A DNA stretch of 64,000 nt from the NCBI GenBank assembly GCA_949372605.1, contig CASIAE010000008.1, forward strand, positions 62,001-126,000. Reading direction: 5' to 3'. The notes under the pieces were generated by a model that ran no database searches, was not told the origin of the DNA, and saw only the letters and a list, made by a program, of their open reading frames with translations. Both the position numbers and the translations under genes were made by a program. Below are positions 52,135-62,341 of this stretch, piece after piece. Numbering within the stretch: the first letter of the stretch is position 1; each line of letters begins with the position of its first letter. This DNA comes from an uncultured Flavobacteriaceae bacterium. GTDB taxonomy: Bacteria; Bacteroidota; Bacteroidia; Flavobacteriales; Flavobacteriaceae.

Positions 52135-52686
52135 TTATAATTTCTCTACTTGCATATAACTTAGCTCTAGTGGTGTTTTTCGACCAAATATCTTAACCAT
52201 CACTTCAAGTTTTCTTTTTTCTTCATTTATTCTTTCAATCGTTCCGTTAAAGCCATTAAATGGACCGTCGATTACTTTTACATTCTCTCCAGAATTGAAA
52301 GGAATTGCAATATGATCTGTTGATAAGGTCAATTCATCAACCTTACCTAACATTCTATTAACTTCAGAGGTTCTTAATGGAACTGGTTCACCGCCTTTTG
52401 TTTCGCCTAAGAATCCGATAACATTAGTTACAGACTTGATTATGTGAGGAATCTCACCAATCAAGTTTGCTTTGATCATAATGTAACCTGGAAAATAAAC
52501 ACGTTCTTTATTGATCTTTTTCCCTTTTCGGATTTGTATTACTTTTTCAGTTGGAACTAAAATATCTTCTACCTGCTCTGAATATCCCAAACGAGTTATT
52601 TCCGTCATGATATAGTCTTTTATTTTTGCTTCCTGACCACTTACTGCTCGGATAACATACCAATTTTTTGAAGCTATTTCTGCCAT
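52135..52686 (-). CDS. nusG: Transcription termination/antitermination protein NusG
   Basis: 183 aa. NGN domain (KNWYVIRAVSGQEAKIKDYI, PGYIMIKANLIGEIPHIIKS, VTNVIGFLGETKGGEPVPL) that rides on RNA polymerase, and C-terminal KOW domain (GENVKVIDGPFNGFNGTIER) that contacts S10 or Rho. It starts 1 base after the secE stop. Confidence 0.98.
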   Translation of the reverse strand: MAEIASKNWYVIRAVSGQEAKIKDYIMTEITRLGYSEQVEDILVPTEKVIQIRKGKKINKERVYFPGYIMIKANLIGEIPHIIKSVTNVIGFLGETKGGEPVPLRTSEVNRMLGKVDELTLSTDHIAIPFNSGENVKVIDGPFNGFNGTIERINEEKRKLEVMVKIFGRKTPLELSYMQVEKL

Positions 52687-52687
52687 C

Positions 52688-52885
52688 TTAACCGTTAATC
52701 AGTTTAAAATAAAATCCTACTACTTTAGAAAGAACCGTGTCGGCCCCCCAAATTAAAATCGAAAAAAGAACGGAAAACACCAACACTACGACAACCAGTC
52801 TTTGTAATTCTTGACGAGGAGTCCATGAAACGTTATTGCTTAGTTCCTCAAATGAATCCTTAATGTATGTTATTATTGTTGACAT
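52688..52885 (-). CDS. secE: Preprotein translocase subunit SecE
   Basis: 65 aa single-span subunit of SecYEG. An amphipathic helix (IKDSFEELSNNVSWTPRQEL) is followed by the transmembrane helix (LVVVVLVFSVLFSILIWGAD) and a short tail. I start it at ATG 52885. The frame extends 35 codons further upstream to 52990, but that part is the tRNA-Trp gene and not coding. It lies 17 bases downstream of the tRNA. Confidence 0.96.
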   Translation of the reverse strand: MSTIITYIKDSFEELSNNVSWTPRQELQRLVVVVLVFSVLFSILIWGADTVLSKVVGFYFKLING

Positions 52886-52902
52886 TTTTGTTTCAATTTT
52901 TG

Positions 52903-52975
52903 CACGGGTTGAGAGGCTCGAACTCCCGACACCTGGTTTTGGAGACCAGTGCTCTACCAACTGAGCTAAACCCGT
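52903..52975 (-). tRNA. tRNA-Trp (anticodon CCA)
   Basis: 73-nt cloverleaf on the minus strand. The acceptor stem is ACGGGTT / AACCCGT. The D arm includes TAGCTCAGTTGGTAGAGCA. The anticodon stem-loop CTGGT-CTCCAAA-ACCAG carries anticodon CCA. The T arm has GGGAGTTCGAGCCTCTC. Discriminator base G is followed by CA, not a full encoded CCA, consistent with the cca gene at 1.3 kb. It sits between tuf and secE, a position often seen in Bacteroidota. Confidence 0.97.
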
Positions 52976-52990
52976 TTTTATTTGACACAA

Positions 52991-53019
52991 AAGGCATCAC
53001 GCTTTTCGCGTGACACCTT
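52991..53019 (-). terminator. Hairpin between tuf and tRNA-Trp
   Basis: Stem AAGG-x2-TCACGC with loop and matching GCGTGA-x2-CCTT, interrupted by a 2x2 internal loop. On minus it ends CCTTTTGTG, a short U-tract. Could partly terminate the tuf transcript or serve as a processing signal releasing the tRNA. Confidence 0.6.
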
Positions 53020-53044
53020 AGGCATCAATTTAAAAACTTTGTTA

Positions 53045-54232
53045 TTAGTCTATAATCTCAGTAACCTGTCCTGCTCCTACGGTTCTTCCTCCTTCGCGAA
53101 TCGCAAAACGAAGTCCAACACTCAATGCAATTGGCTGAATCAAATCTACTGTTATCGTAAGATTATCTCCTGGCATTACCATTTCAACTCCGCTTGGCAA
53201 TTTAATATTACCAGTTACATCAGTTGTTCTTACGTAGAACTGTGGACGATAGTTATCGTGAAATGGTGTGTGACGACCTCCTTCTTCTTTTTTCAAAACA
53301 TATACTTCCGCCTTAAACTTGGCATGTGGTGTTACAGAACCTGGCTTACAAATAACCATACCTCTTTTGATATCATCTTTTTCGATACCTCTAAGTAGAA
53401 TACCTACATTATCTCCAGCTTCACCTCGGTCAAGGATTTTACGAAACATCTCAACTCCAGTTACGGTTGATTTTAATTTTTCAGCACCCATTCCGATAAT
53501 ATCAACTTCGTCACCAGTATTGGCAACTCCTGTTTCAATTCTTCCTGTGGCAACTGTTCCACGTCCTGTTATAGAGAATACGTCCTCTACTGGGATCAAG
53601 AAATCTTTCTCAATATCACGTTTTGGAAGTTCAATCCAAACGTCTACTTCTGCCATTAAATTCATTACTGTATCTACCCATTTTTGTTCTCCGTTAAGAG
53701 CACCAAGAGCAGAACCCAAAATCACTGGAGTATTATCTCCATCATAATCATAAAAAGAAAGCAATTCTCTAACTTCCATTTCAACTAGTTCAAGTAATTC
53801 TTCGTCATCAACCATATCCGCTTTGTTCAGGAATACAACAATTCTTGGTACACCAACCTGGCGTCCTAGAAGGATGTGTTCACGTGTTTGTGGCATTGGC
53901 CCATCTGTTGCAGCTACAACAAGTATAGCACCATCCATCTGAGCAGCACCGGTAACCATGTTTTTAACATAATCGGCGTGACCTGGACAATCTACGTGTG
54001 CGTAGTGACGGTTTGCTGTTTGATATTCAACGTGAGATGTATTAATAGTAATCCCACGTTCTTTTTCCTCAGGAGCGTTGTCGATTTGATCAAAGCTTCT
54101 CGCTTCTGAAAAACCTGCATCTGCCAATACTTTAGTGATTGCTGCAGTTAGCGTAGTTTTACCGTGATCTACGTGGCCAATCGTTCCAATATTTAAGTGG
54201 GGTTTCGACCGATCAAAAGTTTCTTTAGCCAT
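53045..54232 (-). CDS. tuf: Elongation factor Tu
   Basis: 395 aa GTPase carrying aminoacyl-tRNA to the ribosome. G1 [10 protein letters not shown]2 RGITINT, G3 DCPGHADY, G4 NKADMVD; domains II and III complete ([28 protein letters not shown]). It starts [21 protein letters not shown] strong -7 box lies upstream, and the tRNA-Trp and secE-nusG-rpl genes follow. Confidence 0.99.
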   Translation of the reverse strand: MAKETFDRSKPHLNIGTIGHVDHGKTTLTAAITKVLADAGFSEARSFDQIDNAPEEKERGITINTSHVEYQTANRHYAHVDCPGHADYVKNMVTGAAQMDGAILVVAATDGPMPQTREHILLGRQVGVPRIVVFLNKADMVDDEELLELVEMEVRELLSFYDYDGDNTPVILGSALGALNGEQKWVDTVMNLMAEVDVWIELPKRDIEKDFLIPVEDVFSITGRGTVATGRIETGVANTGDEVDIIGMGAEKLKSTVTGVEMFRKILDRGEAGDNVGILLRGIEKDDIKRGMVICKPGSVTPHAKFKAEVYVLKKEEGGRHTPFHDNYRPQFYVRTTDVTGNIKLPSGVEMVMPGDNLTITVDLIQPIALSVGLRFAIREGGRTVGAGQVTEIID

Positions 54233-54264
54233 AATTTTAAGTGTCTTTATTGTTTAAGAGGGTG

Positions 54265-54272
54265 CAAATTTA
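54265..54272 (-). promoter_or_regulatory. -7 promoter box for tuf
   Basis: TAAATTTG on the minus strand followed by CACC, an exact TAnnTTTG match, 32 bases upstream of the tuf ATG. The -33 box is unclear. Predicted leader about 25 bases. Confidence 0.6.
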
Positions 54273-54608
54273 GAAAATTTTTATTATTAACGTATTTATT
54301 TTCAAATATTTTTGTGTTTTTTTAGATAATTTTCGAGTCTTTTGCGTATACAAAACTTTTTAAAACCATTTATTGCCAGCAACCAATATTTATTTAATAA
54401 AATGGAACATCATTGTATGTGGACTCCTGATTATAAAAACCTGATACTTTCTTAACTTTTATATTGTCAAGGAATCAATAGATTTTTTTTTTGAATTAAT
54501 TTCATTCAAGTGTTTTTTACTTAAATTGTTGAGCAAAAATCCAAATTATTTGGCATCTTACTAAACATAAGAATAAAAGCCTAGAATAATTGAAAGAAAA
54601 TTTGTGCA

Positions 54609-54624
54609 TATTTTTGTATTTTCG
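54609..54624 (+). promoter_or_regulatory. Tandem candidate -7 boxes for the aconitase gene
   Basis: TATTTTTG (54609-54616) matches TAnnTTTG, and TATTTTCG (54617-54624) follows directly with one mismatch. Either could serve; leaders would be about 15-25 bases. No good TTTG -33 box at the right spacing. Confidence 0.35.
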
Positions 54625-54647
54625 CTCTTATTTAAATAAAATAAAAA

Positions 54648-56915
54648 ATGGCATTTGACATTGAAATGATCAAAAAAATTTACAAGCAACTAGAAACGCG
54701 TGTAAATTCGGCAAGGAAGCTTTTAGGAAAACCACTAACATCTAGTGAGAAAATTCTTTATGCCCACCTATGGAATAAGGATGTTAAACAACCTTTTTCT
54801 AGAGGAAAAGATTATGTAGATTTTGCCCCAGACAGAATTGCATGTCAAGATGCAACAGCACAAATGGCCTTACTTCAATTCATGCAAGCAGGAAAGTCCA
54901 AAGTTGCGGTTCCTACTACTGTTCATTGTGATCACTTAATTCAAGCTAAAGACGGGGCTACTACCGACTTAAAATCTGCAAATAATTCGAGTGCCGAGGT
55001 ATTTGATTTTTTAGAATCTGTCTCTAATAAATATGGTATTGGCTTTTGGAAACCTGGTGCTGGAATCATTCATCAAGTTGTTCTTGAAAATTATGCATTC
55101 CCTGGTGGAATGATGATCGGAACTGACTCTCACACTGTTAACGCAGGTGGACTCGGAATGGTTGCTATTGGTGTTGGAGGTGCAGACGCTGTTGATGTAA
55201 TGGCTGGTATGGCATGGGAATTGAAATTTCCAAAAATGATTGGAGTTAAACTTACCGGAAAACTTAACGGTTGGACAGCACCTAAAGATGTAATTCTCAA
55301 AGTTGCAGGAATTTTGACTGTTAAAGGAGGTACTGGTGCAATTATTGAATATTTCGGTCCAGGTGCTGAATCAATGTCGTGTACTGGAAAAGGAACCATT
55401 TGTAATATGGGAGCTGAAGTTGGTGCTACGACTTCCACCTTTGGTTATGACAAATCTATGGAACGTTATCTTCGTTCTACGGGACGTGATGACATTGCAG
55501 ATGCTGCCAATGCAGTTAAGGAACATCTTACTGGAGATCCTGAAGTGTATGCAGAACCAGAAAAATATTTTGACGAGGTAATAGAAATTAATTTAGATAC
55601 CCTTACCCCTCATATTAACGGACCTTTCACGCCAGACTTGGCAACGCCAATTTCTGAAATGGCAGCAAAAGCTAAAAAGGAAAATTGGCCGCTTACCGTC
55701 GAATGGGGATTGATTGGATCTTGTACCAATTCTTCTTATGAGGATTTGTCTAGAGCAGCAAGTATTGCGCAACAAGCCGTCGATAAGAAACTTAAAACAA
55801 AAGCTGAATTTGGTATTAATCCCGGTTCTGAACAAGTTAGATATACCGCAGACCGAGATGGATTACTTGAAATTTTCGAAAATCTTAATGCCAAAATATT
55901 TACTAATGCTTGTGGTCCTTGTATAGGGCAATGGGCTCGCGAAGGTGCGGACAAACAAGAAAAAAACTCTATCATTCATTCCTTTAACAGGAACTTTGCT
56001 AAGAGAGCGGATGGCAATCCAAACACCCATGCTTTTGTAGCCTCTCCTGAAATGGTAGCTGCTGTAGCAATTTCTGGAAGGTTAGATTTCAATCCTATTA
56101 CAGATACTCTCTTAAACGAAAAGGGTGAGGAAATTAAATTAGACCCACCAACTGGCGTAGAATTACCTCCATTGGGTTTTGATGTGAAAGAAAACGGTTA
56201 TGTTTCTCCTGTGTCGGATGGAACTGGAGTTGAAGTTTCTGTCAGTGTATCTTCAGAAAGGCTTCAATTACTCGCTCCTTTTAGTCCATGGGACAACCAA
56301 AATATCTCAGGGGCTAGATTGCTGATTAAGGCATTAGGTAAATGTACAACGGATCACATTTCTATGGCTGGACCATGGTTGCGTTTTAGAGGCCACTTGG
56401 ACAACATTTCTAACAATTGTCTTATTGGAGCAGTTAACGCTTTTAATGAAAAAACCAATTTCATCAAGAATCAACTTACCGGAGAATATGGTGGTGTTCC
56501 TGATGTTCAACGCCAATACAAAGCTGCAGGCATTGACACCATTGTCGTTGGAGACCACAACTACGGCGAAGGTTCTTCTAGAGAACATGCTGCTATGGAA
56601 CCCAGACACCTTGGCGTAATTGCTGTTTTGGTTAAATCTTTTGCAAGAATTCATGAAACCAACTTGAAGAAACAAGGAATGCTCGGAATCACTTTTAACA
56701 ATGAAAGTGATTATGACCTTATTCGGGAAGACGATACTTTTAACTTTATTGATCTAAAGGATTTTGCGCCCGGAAAATCATTAAAGCTAGAAGCTATTCA
56801 TGCTGATGAGTCCAAAGATGTTATAACAACCAATCACACTTATAACGAACAACAAATTGAATGGTTTAAAGAAGGATCTGCTTTGAATTTGATTAAGAAA
56901 GAGAATGTAGCTTAA
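54648..56915 (+). CDS. Aconitate hydratase
   Basis: Isomerises citrate and isocitrate in the TCA cycle; [4Fe-4S] enzyme. 755 aa, mitochondrial-type length and order. Cluster cysteines lie in [12 protein letters not shown] and [11 protein letters not shown]. Substrate residues appear in [29 protein letters not shown] and the swivel domain [20 protein letters not shown]. It starts [19 protein letters not shown]. Monocistronic, divergent from tuf. With sucC at 9 kb it is the second TCA-cycle gene in the window. Confidence 0.97.
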   Translation: MAFDIEMIKKIYKQLETRVNSARKLLGKPLTSSEKILYAHLWNKDVKQPFSRGKDYVDFAPDRIACQDATAQMALLQFMQAGKSKVAVPTTVHCDHLIQAKDGATTDLKSANNSSAEVFDFLESVSNKYGIGFWKPGAGIIHQVVLENYAFPGGMMIGTDSHTVNAGGLGMVAIGVGGADAVDVMAGMAWELKFPKMIGVKLTGKLNGWTAPKDVILKVAGILTVKGGTGAIIEYFGPGAESMSCTGKGTICNMGAEVGATTSTFGYDKSMERYLRSTGRDDIADAANAVKEHLTGDPEVYAEPEKYFDEVIEINLDTLTPHINGPFTPDLATPISEMAAKAKKENWPLTVEWGLIGSCTNSSYEDLSRAASIAQQAVDKKLKTKAEFGINPGSEQVRYTADRDGLLEIFENLNAKIFTNACGPCIGQWAREGADKQEKNSIIHSFNRNFAKRADGNPNTHAFVASPEMVAAVAISGRLDFNPITDTLLNEKGEEIKLDPPTGVELPPLGFDVKENGYVSPVSDGTGVEVSVSVSSERLQLLAPFSPWDNQNISGARLLIKALGKCTTDHISMAGPWLRFRGHLDNISNNCLIGAVNAFNEKTNFIKNQLTGEYGGVPDVQRQYKAAGIDTIVVGDHNYGEGSSREHAAMEPRHLGVIAVLVKSFARIHETNLKKQGMLGITFNNESDYDLIREDDTFNFIDLKDFAPGKSLKLEAIHADESKDVITTNHTYNEQQIEWFKEGSALNLIKKENVA

Positions 56916-56999
56916 AAATTTAATGTTTCGTTTAGTAGGATTTTTAAAAATAATTGTTGTTAGATGAGAATCAACATCTATTTGAGACTATGGGGTAAA

Positions 57000-57185
57000 A
57001 GAGGATTAATCTCTAAACTCACTGAAGGTAACGTGCATGTTGTTGAATCGTAATAGTTCCGACCATAAACTCTTAAGCGAACACTTATAATAATAGATTC
57101 TGATAAATGCAAAGGCTGCTCGAAACATATTGGTTATATTAGTAACTGCTGCAGTATTCCAAGAGCCTATATCATGTTTTGGGTT
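57000..57185 (-). pseudogene. Remnant of a BspA/DUF285 repeat surface protein
   Basis: Minus-strand reading gives DIGSWNTAAVTNITNMF (57173 to 57123), a near-perfect DUF285 / BspA-type leucine-rich repeat (consensus like DIGSWDTSNVTNMSxMF). About 36 further, more degraded codons follow before a stop. No start codon or upstream repeats remain: the fragment begins right where the glycoside hydrolase gene ends (57190). It is the relic of a large cell-surface protein, presumably lost when the neighbouring genes were inserted or rearranged. Confidence 0.75.
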
Positions 57186-57189
57186 TCTA

Positions 57190-58890
57190 TTAATTTTTCA
57201 TGAGAGAAGTTGGCATCAGTTCCCAATTTTTATATGCTTTGAGTTTTGCCTTGATTAGAGTGTCGTATTTTTCTTTATCTCCATAAAAAAGTGAGATAGA
57301 TGGAATTGTGTATTTTGGATCTGCATTATTGATCGTTTCGGAATCATTAGACCAGCCAATCTCATGAACACCTGCACTTCCATTTTCGGCAGGGTAGGCC
57401 AAATAGTAGAATTGCCGGGTGTAGCGTAGTAAATAATTTTCAATTCCAAGTGGTCCACCTGAGGTATGAAAGAGATCAAAAAGCCCGTAAATGGCATCGT
57501 AGCCATCCTCTCCCATTAATAATTTTTCAGGATAACGTTTTCTGATTTCTTTGGTATATTTAACCAGACCATCGTAGGCGGAATAATCGGGACTATTTTG
57601 CCATCGCAGGGTGCCGTCTAAAAAAACACCGTCAATAGCATAGGTGTCAAAAAGCTCTGCTGTTTTAGAAATCATATAATTTAGATATTTAGGATGACCG
57701 AAGTTCATTATCAATCCCATGGTCTCTATCTGTAAGTCTGTATTCCAGTCCAGCCAATCTTGAAGTTCTGCCTGACCAGAGGGTGTTTTTAGCCCTGCCT
57801 CCATCATTTTATTTTTTTTCAAAAACTCAAAAGTAGATAGATTTGGCCCTCCAAACATAAGCACAACTTTGACCCCCAATCTGTGTGCTTTTTCAACCAG
57901 TCGTTTAAGCCCTTCGCTTCCACCCATACGATTATCTGGTTCGTGTTCAGGGAAATTTACGTAGTAACGACCGTCCCAAGCAGGTAAAAAAGCTAATATC
58001 TGTTTTCCATTAAGCATTTCGGTAATCCATTCCAATTGTTCACCCATCTGATCATAAGTATTGAAAACATGACCCGTCCAGTGCACACCATGTAAAAAAG
58101 AAACTACTTTCAAATTATCGATCCATTTTGTATGTACTTTTTGTTTATCTATATATGGGATTAGATCAAAATATTGTTCCAGATCAAGGCATCGTTCTTT
58201 GACAACCTCGACTCTTGGCCGGTCTTTACCTAAAATCCATTCAGGAGCTTTGATCTTGGATGATATTTTTCGCATATCGGCATCATGGCTTAGAAGCACT
58301 ACTGGCTCGTTACTCAGATGATCGTATAAGCAGGCAAAGCCTTTTCTCCTAATTTCCCGATCTTTTGAAAGCACGAACCACTCTTTATCGTGAGTTGTTA
58401 GAAACACCAAAGGCATCGTGGCGGCACGAGAGGGATAGCTGACTCGAATTCCCTTCTTATTTTTAAACTCTTTGACTCCATTGGCTTGGGGTTGCTCAGA
58501 GATCATAGATCTTACGTCAACACCCTTGACAAGCACCAAGATACTTTTGGCTAATTCTGAAGGATGGCTCGCTTGAGCTGAAATAGATATTCGGTGATTG
58601 ATTCCCTTTGAAAGCTTTAGCTCAATGATCCCCTCCGAAATCAATTGTCCACCAGCAGCGGAAAGCGAATTGCTGCTCAAAATAATTTCGTTGTCGGAAA
58701 CTTTCTCAATAGTCAATTGTTTGGGATTGGGACAATAAATGTTATTTTTTGTAGATAGTCGTACCGCAAATTTCAGTCCACAGAAATCGACATAGGGATC
58801 TTTAAAATCATAGCCAATTGTACCGAACTGGGCATAAAGTCCAAAAGATAAAAATAAAAGGAAAAAGGATAGTTGTAAGTTCTTAATCAT
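57190..58890 (-). CDS. Secreted TIM-barrel glycoside hydrolase-like protein
   Basis: 566 aa. Signal peptide MIKNLQLSFFLLFLSFGLYA then QFG. The N-terminal ~230 residues are a beta-sandwich-like domain. The C-terminal half looks like a (beta/alpha)8 barrel: WTGHVFNTYDQM, LAFLPAWDGRYYV, RLGVKVVLMFGGPN, YAIDGVFLDGTLRW and KLLMGEDGYDAIYGLFD. The Asp in VFLDGT and the Glu/Asp in LMGEDGYD are candidates for nucleophile and acid/base. I cannot assign a GH family. The start overlaps the sulfatase stop by 8 bases, so the two are translationally coupled. A polysaccharide substrate is inferred. Confidence 0.7.
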   Translation of the reverse strand: MIKNLQLSFFLLFLSFGLYAQFGTIGYDFKDPYVDFCGLKFAVRLSTKNNIYCPNPKQLTIEKVSDNEIILSSNSLSAAGGQLISEGIIELKLSKGINHRISISAQASHPSELAKSILVLVKGVDVRSMISEQPQANGVKEFKNKKGIRVSYPSRAATMPLVFLTTHDKEWFVLSKDREIRRKGFACLYDHLSNEPVVLLSHDADMRKISSKIKAPEWILGKDRPRVEVVKERCLDLEQYFDLIPYIDKQKVHTKWIDNLKVVSFLHGVHWTGHVFNTYDQMGEQLEWITEMLNGKQILAFLPAWDGRYYVNFPEHEPDNRMGGSEGLKRLVEKAHRLGVKVVLMFGGPNLSTFEFLKKNKMMEAGLKTPSGQAELQDWLDWNTDLQIETMGLIMNFGHPKYLNYMISKTAELFDTYAIDGVFLDGTLRWQNSPDYSAYDGLVKYTKEIRKRYPEKLLMGEDGYDAIYGLFDLFHTSGGPLGIENYLLRYTRQFYYLAYPAENGSAGVHEIGWSNDSETINNADPKYTIPSISLFYGDKEKYDTLIKAKLKAYKNWELMPTSLMKN

Positions 58891-60415
58891 CTCTCAAAGT
58901 GTGATAGGGTCTAACTCCATTTGGGTTTTCATAGTAATAGGGATAATCGTCCCATGGTGACTCTCCCGTCACTACTCTCGGGTCTTTGGTCTTTAACAGA
59001 TATGCATTCAAAACTTCAGATAATCTAATTTTATCAAAGGCAAAACTTTCATCATTAATAAGGTTATATTGACAGGCTGGATCATTAACAATATCAAAGA
59101 GTTCTTCGGGAGGTCGCTTAGCCGTTGCAAAAGCAAATAGGTTTTCGGCTTCGTTTTTGTTTTCCTTCAAATAGGTCAACGAAGGAGATAGATCAATATC
59201 TCCATATTCCCATCCGTGAGAAGACTTCATTGTAGGGGAACCAGCAGGCCATCGGTCTGGCTCAATATTTTTAATATAGAGAAAACGGCGATCTCGCACT
59301 GCCCTTTGTGGATAGGCTAAATCCCCTTCTCGGCATACAGTATGTCTTTCCTTTCCAAAGAAGGCATATGGCCTATCTTTTGTTTCCAAGCCGATAAATA
59401 TGTCCTTCAAACTTTTACCGGTCATGGCATTGGGGATTCTTAGTTTGGCTACTTCCAAGATCGTCGGCGCCAAATCTGTGAGACTGACCATAAGGTTTGA
59501 TGATCTTCCGGGAGATTGTATACCCTTACCCCACCGAATCGCAAGAGGAATATGAACGCCGTATTCATATAGAGTGGCCTTTGCTCCAGGAAATGCCATG
59601 CCATTATCACTTGTTACAATGATCATAGTGTCATCAAGTTCACCACGCCTCTCAAGAAGAGCTATCATTTTTTCAAGATTTTGGTCGGTCCATTTTATCT
59701 CTAATAAATAGTCAGAAATATCGCTTCTAATCACTGGCACATCCGGAAGAAATCCAGGAACACTTACTTTACGAGAATCAATACCATTGGCCCTACCAGA
59801 GCCTTCTTCAAAGGCGCGGTGGGGTTCAGAAGTGCCACACCAAAAGAAAAAGGGCTTATCATCTTCTTTGGAATCCAAAAAAACCTTAAAATTCCCCAAA
59901 TAATCATTTTTTACAATACTTTCAGTTAGCGGTTCAATTTTGTGTTTAATATATGATTGACCCAAAGGATATTTTTCCCATTTGTAGATATGAAAGTCAT
60001 TAGGAGCCCATCCCTTTTGAGTATAACCAATATGATAGCCATTATCCTGGAGTAGAAGTGGAAAGCAAAGTTGAGACAATTCTCTCGGAACCGCACTAAA
60101 AAGTTGAGCTGCTTCGCCAAGTCTCCAAATTTCTTGTCCGGTTATGATCGCGGCCCGAGAAGGAGAACAAGATGGCGCAGCACAAAAAGCATTTTCAAAA
60201 TAAATTCCTTCACTGGCGATTTTGTCGAAACCTGGAGTTGAAATAGCCATTTCTCCGGCATAGGAAGTATGCATCCAGCTTTGGTCATCAGTGATAAAAA
60301 AAAGGATATTTGGGGGATTTTCTGAAGCAGACTGTCCCCAGACAAGGCCCGAAAATACTAAAAAAGAGAAACAAAAAGTAAAAATGTTCTTAAAAGCAAA
60401 TAACCATGGAAGCAT
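58883..60415 (-). CDS. Secreted sulfatase (formylglycine-dependent, S1 family)
   Basis: 510 aa. N-terminal signal peptide (FTFCFSFLVFSGLVWGQ). Alkaline-phosphatase superfamily features are NILFFITDDQS (Asp43/44 metal ligands), the formylglycine motif CSPSR (Cys83-Arg87) with its following AAIITGQ, GYTQKGWAP, TSEPHRAFEEG, and the distal metal motif MIIVTSDNGMAFPGAK. It removes sulfate esters from carbohydrates and requires the maturase anSME or FGE, not seen in the window. The downstream hydrolase overlaps it. Typical of marine polysaccharide-degrading loci. Confidence 0.93.
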   Translation of the reverse strand: MLPWLFAFKNIFTFCFSFLVFSGLVWGQSASENPPNILFFITDDQSWMHTSYAGEMAISTPGFDKIASEGIYFENAFCAAPSCSPSRAAIITGQEIWRLGEAAQLFSAVPRELSQLCFPLLLQDNGYHIGYTQKGWAPNDFHIYKWEKYPLGQSYIKHKIEPLTESIVKNDYLGNFKVFLDSKEDDKPFFFWCGTSEPHRAFEEGSGRANGIDSRKVSVPGFLPDVPVIRSDISDYLLEIKWTDQNLEKMIALLERRGELDDTMIIVTSDNGMAFPGAKATLYEYGVHIPLAIRWGKGIQSPGRSSNLMVSLTDLAPTILEVAKLRIPNAMTGKSLKDIFIGLETKDRPYAFFGKERHTVCREGDLAYPQRAVRDRRFLYIKNIEPDRWPAGSPTMKSSHGWEYGDIDLSPSLTYLKENKNEAENLFAFATAKRPPEELFDIVNDPACQYNLINDESFAFDKIRLSEVLNAYLLKTKDPRVVTGESPWDDYPYYYENPNGVRPYHTLRDD

Positions 60416-60708
60416 TTTTTTTCATTGATTTATAATTCAAATTAAATGTATTGTAATTACTCATATTTTCCTATTAATTTGATCAGGTTATCCAATGTTT
60501 TATATAAAAATGATTTTATATGTAATTATTAAAACAACGAAATTATTTAATCACTTAATAATATTTACTGAAAGTTGAGACTCAAGTTTTCCCCTGATTA
60601 AAATTGATAACCTTTTTATTATATTTAGGCTTCTGATTGCTGAAAATCCAATGTCTTTCTTTAAATTGGAATAGATATCCGATGTCGATAATTTACCATT
60701 ATTTTTGT

Positions 60709-62334
60709 TTAATGTTTTATAAAGATTTTAAGGATGGCTCCTGCTGAAAGTTTTAAAGTAAGTCCATTTAATAATTTTTCACCACTATAAATTCCCGAAA
60801 GATTTTTATCAGAGGATATAATTCTATATTTTAAATTAGGGTCTAATGTAAACCATTCTGGAAATTGATTTATTCTTGGGTAATCTACAGGTAAATTCAA
60901 AATAGTTTTGTGTCTCATTTGGTCAAATATCAATTTTCCCTCCCATGCCTCTTTAGTTTTGAGTACAAAATAAATCTCATCACCATTAGGTTCGGCTCCC
61001 AAGTACAAGTTCTCTCTCCATGGTGATAATCGCGCCCCTTGAGTTTTCCATAGTCCGTACATTAAAGCAGTTCGAGCAAAATTACCATCACCATGCCATC
61101 CCTCAATAATTCCGTCAGGTTTTTGCATACCAAACATGACGTTAATTTCACTGTCAATCCAACTTTGTAAATATGAATTATTTAACCGATTGAATAGGTT
61201 TATGCCGCTTTCAATACTATCAGCATAGCCATCATGACTTCCCAATAAATTGAGTTTAGCTTTTGGTTCCCAATTATAATTTCTGTACTTAAAGTCAAGA
61301 GCTTTAAAAGGTTTTGACACAGCCTTTTTATATTCATCTTTTTGATCCACTATCCATACTGTATAATAGGCATTGAGAATATAACCCCATGTATCCGCTA
61401 TTCTAGAATCAATGATCTCTCCTGTTTTGAGATTAACTGCATTATAAAAAAGACCGTCAGGATTTCGTCCATAAGCTAATATTCGGTCCAAAAACCTGTA
61501 AAGAGATGGTTGATAGTTTAACTTTTTAGGGTGAGAAATATAATGCAGAGTTAAATAAATTTCACTCAGCCCCCCTATAATCTCACATCCATGATCTCTG
61601 AGCTTGAGGTAATCAATTTGTGACAAATCCATATCAATAAGATACTTGTCAGCAATTTTAATTGCCCAATTCAAATATTTTTCTTCTCCAGTCATCCAGT
61701 ATACCCTAGATAAAGTTTGTAACATCTCCCCGTTGATTTCCTCTACCTTTGAAGCCTTTTTGAAGTAATTTGCCATATTATCAAAATCTTCCATATAAAG
61801 ATGAAGTTCATCTATCATCTCCATCATTCGCTCTTGCCAAGGAGATTGACCAATCATCTCATTTAAGGGGATCAATCCATCTTTAATGTATTCTGAGGCT
61901 CCAAAAATAATGTGACCAATATCAGGTGGATATTCATCAAAGTCTCTTTTGGAAAAAGAGTAAACATCAGGAAGAACATTCAGTCTTGAAGTTAGTTTTT
62001 TTTCTTGATGAAGAATATCTAATAACGGTCCATCAAAAAGCTTCTGATCCAAAAGATAGGCAGTTAAAACCATAAAAGGATAGTTGTCTGCTGCAGCATT
62101 AGCAGGGTCCCATAAGTCTATTTTTGAATTAATAAGGTTCGAAGGGATCAATCCAGTCTGAGAATCAGTTTTCCGAAGCCATGCGCGGGTAAAGTCTAAG
62201 CTTCTTTTAAAGCTTTCATGAGCTAGATCTCCATTTTCGATGGCTTTATTTACCACTTTATCATCAAAAATACTAGTGGTTTCACAAGCTAAAAAAAGAA
62301 AAAGAAATACAAGTTTTGAAAAATTATTTTTCAT
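60709..62334 (-). CDS. Lipoprotein with probable (alpha/alpha)6-barrel, polysaccharide-processing
   Basis: 541 aa. Lipobox FLFLAC near residue 20. Most of the chain is helical, with repeated aromatic-rich helix pairs (SLDFTRAWLRKTDSQTG, AAADNYPFMVLTAYLL, LQTLSRVYWMTGEEKYLNWA, IADTWGYILNAYYTVW, ARTALMYGLWKTQGARLSPW) suggesting an (alpha/alpha)6 toroid like those of GH88/GH105, lyases and epimerases. A small beta domain ends the protein. I cannot assign a family. It lies 293 bases upstream of the sulfatase, same strand; a shared role in degrading a sulfated glycan is inferred. Confidence 0.65.
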   Translation of the reverse strand: MKNNFSKLVFLFLFLACETTSIFDDKVVNKAIENGDLAHESFKRSLDFTRAWLRKTDSQTGLIPSNLINSKIDLWDPANAAADNYPFMVLTAYLLDQKLFDGPLLDILHQEKKLTSRLNVLPDVYSFSKRDFDEYPPDIGHIIFGASEYIKDGLIPLNEMIGQSPWQERMMEMIDELHLYMEDFDNMANYFKKASKVEEINGEMLQTLSRVYWMTGEEKYLNWAIKIADKYLIDMDLSQIDYLKLRDHGCEIIGGLSEIYLTLHYISHPKKLNYQPSLYRFLDRILAYGRNPDGLFYNAVNLKTGEIIDSRIADTWGYILNAYYTVWIVDQKDEYKKAVSKPFKALDFKYRNYNWEPKAKLNLLGSHDGYADSIESGINLFNRLNNSYLQSWIDSEINVMFGMQKPDGIIEGWHGDGNFARTALMYGLWKTQGARLSPWRENLYLGAEPNGDEIYFVLKTKEAWEGKLIFDQMRHKTILNLPVDYPRINQFPEWFTLDPNLKYRIISSDKNLSGIYSGEKLLNGLTLKLSAGAILKIFIKH

Positions 62335-62341
62335 TTTTTGT

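Larger units (their letters stand above)
54233..54647. other. 415-base divergent promoter region between tuf and the aconitase gene
   Basis: Very AT-rich and no ORF or tRNA. It contains the tuf -7 box (54265-54272) and tandem possible -7 boxes for the aconitase gene (54609-54624). The middle (about 54340-54560) has nothing that I can assign; no tRNA cluster is present upstream of tuf, in contrast to some Bacteroidota. Confidence 0.6.

Noticed and set aside
52886-52990. N-terminal extension of secE
   Set aside because: These codons are the tRNA-Trp gene; SecE starts at ATG 52885.
53319-53747. 142-codon plus-strand frame opposite tuf
   Set aside because: Antisense of a highly codon-biased gene; no independent coding signs.
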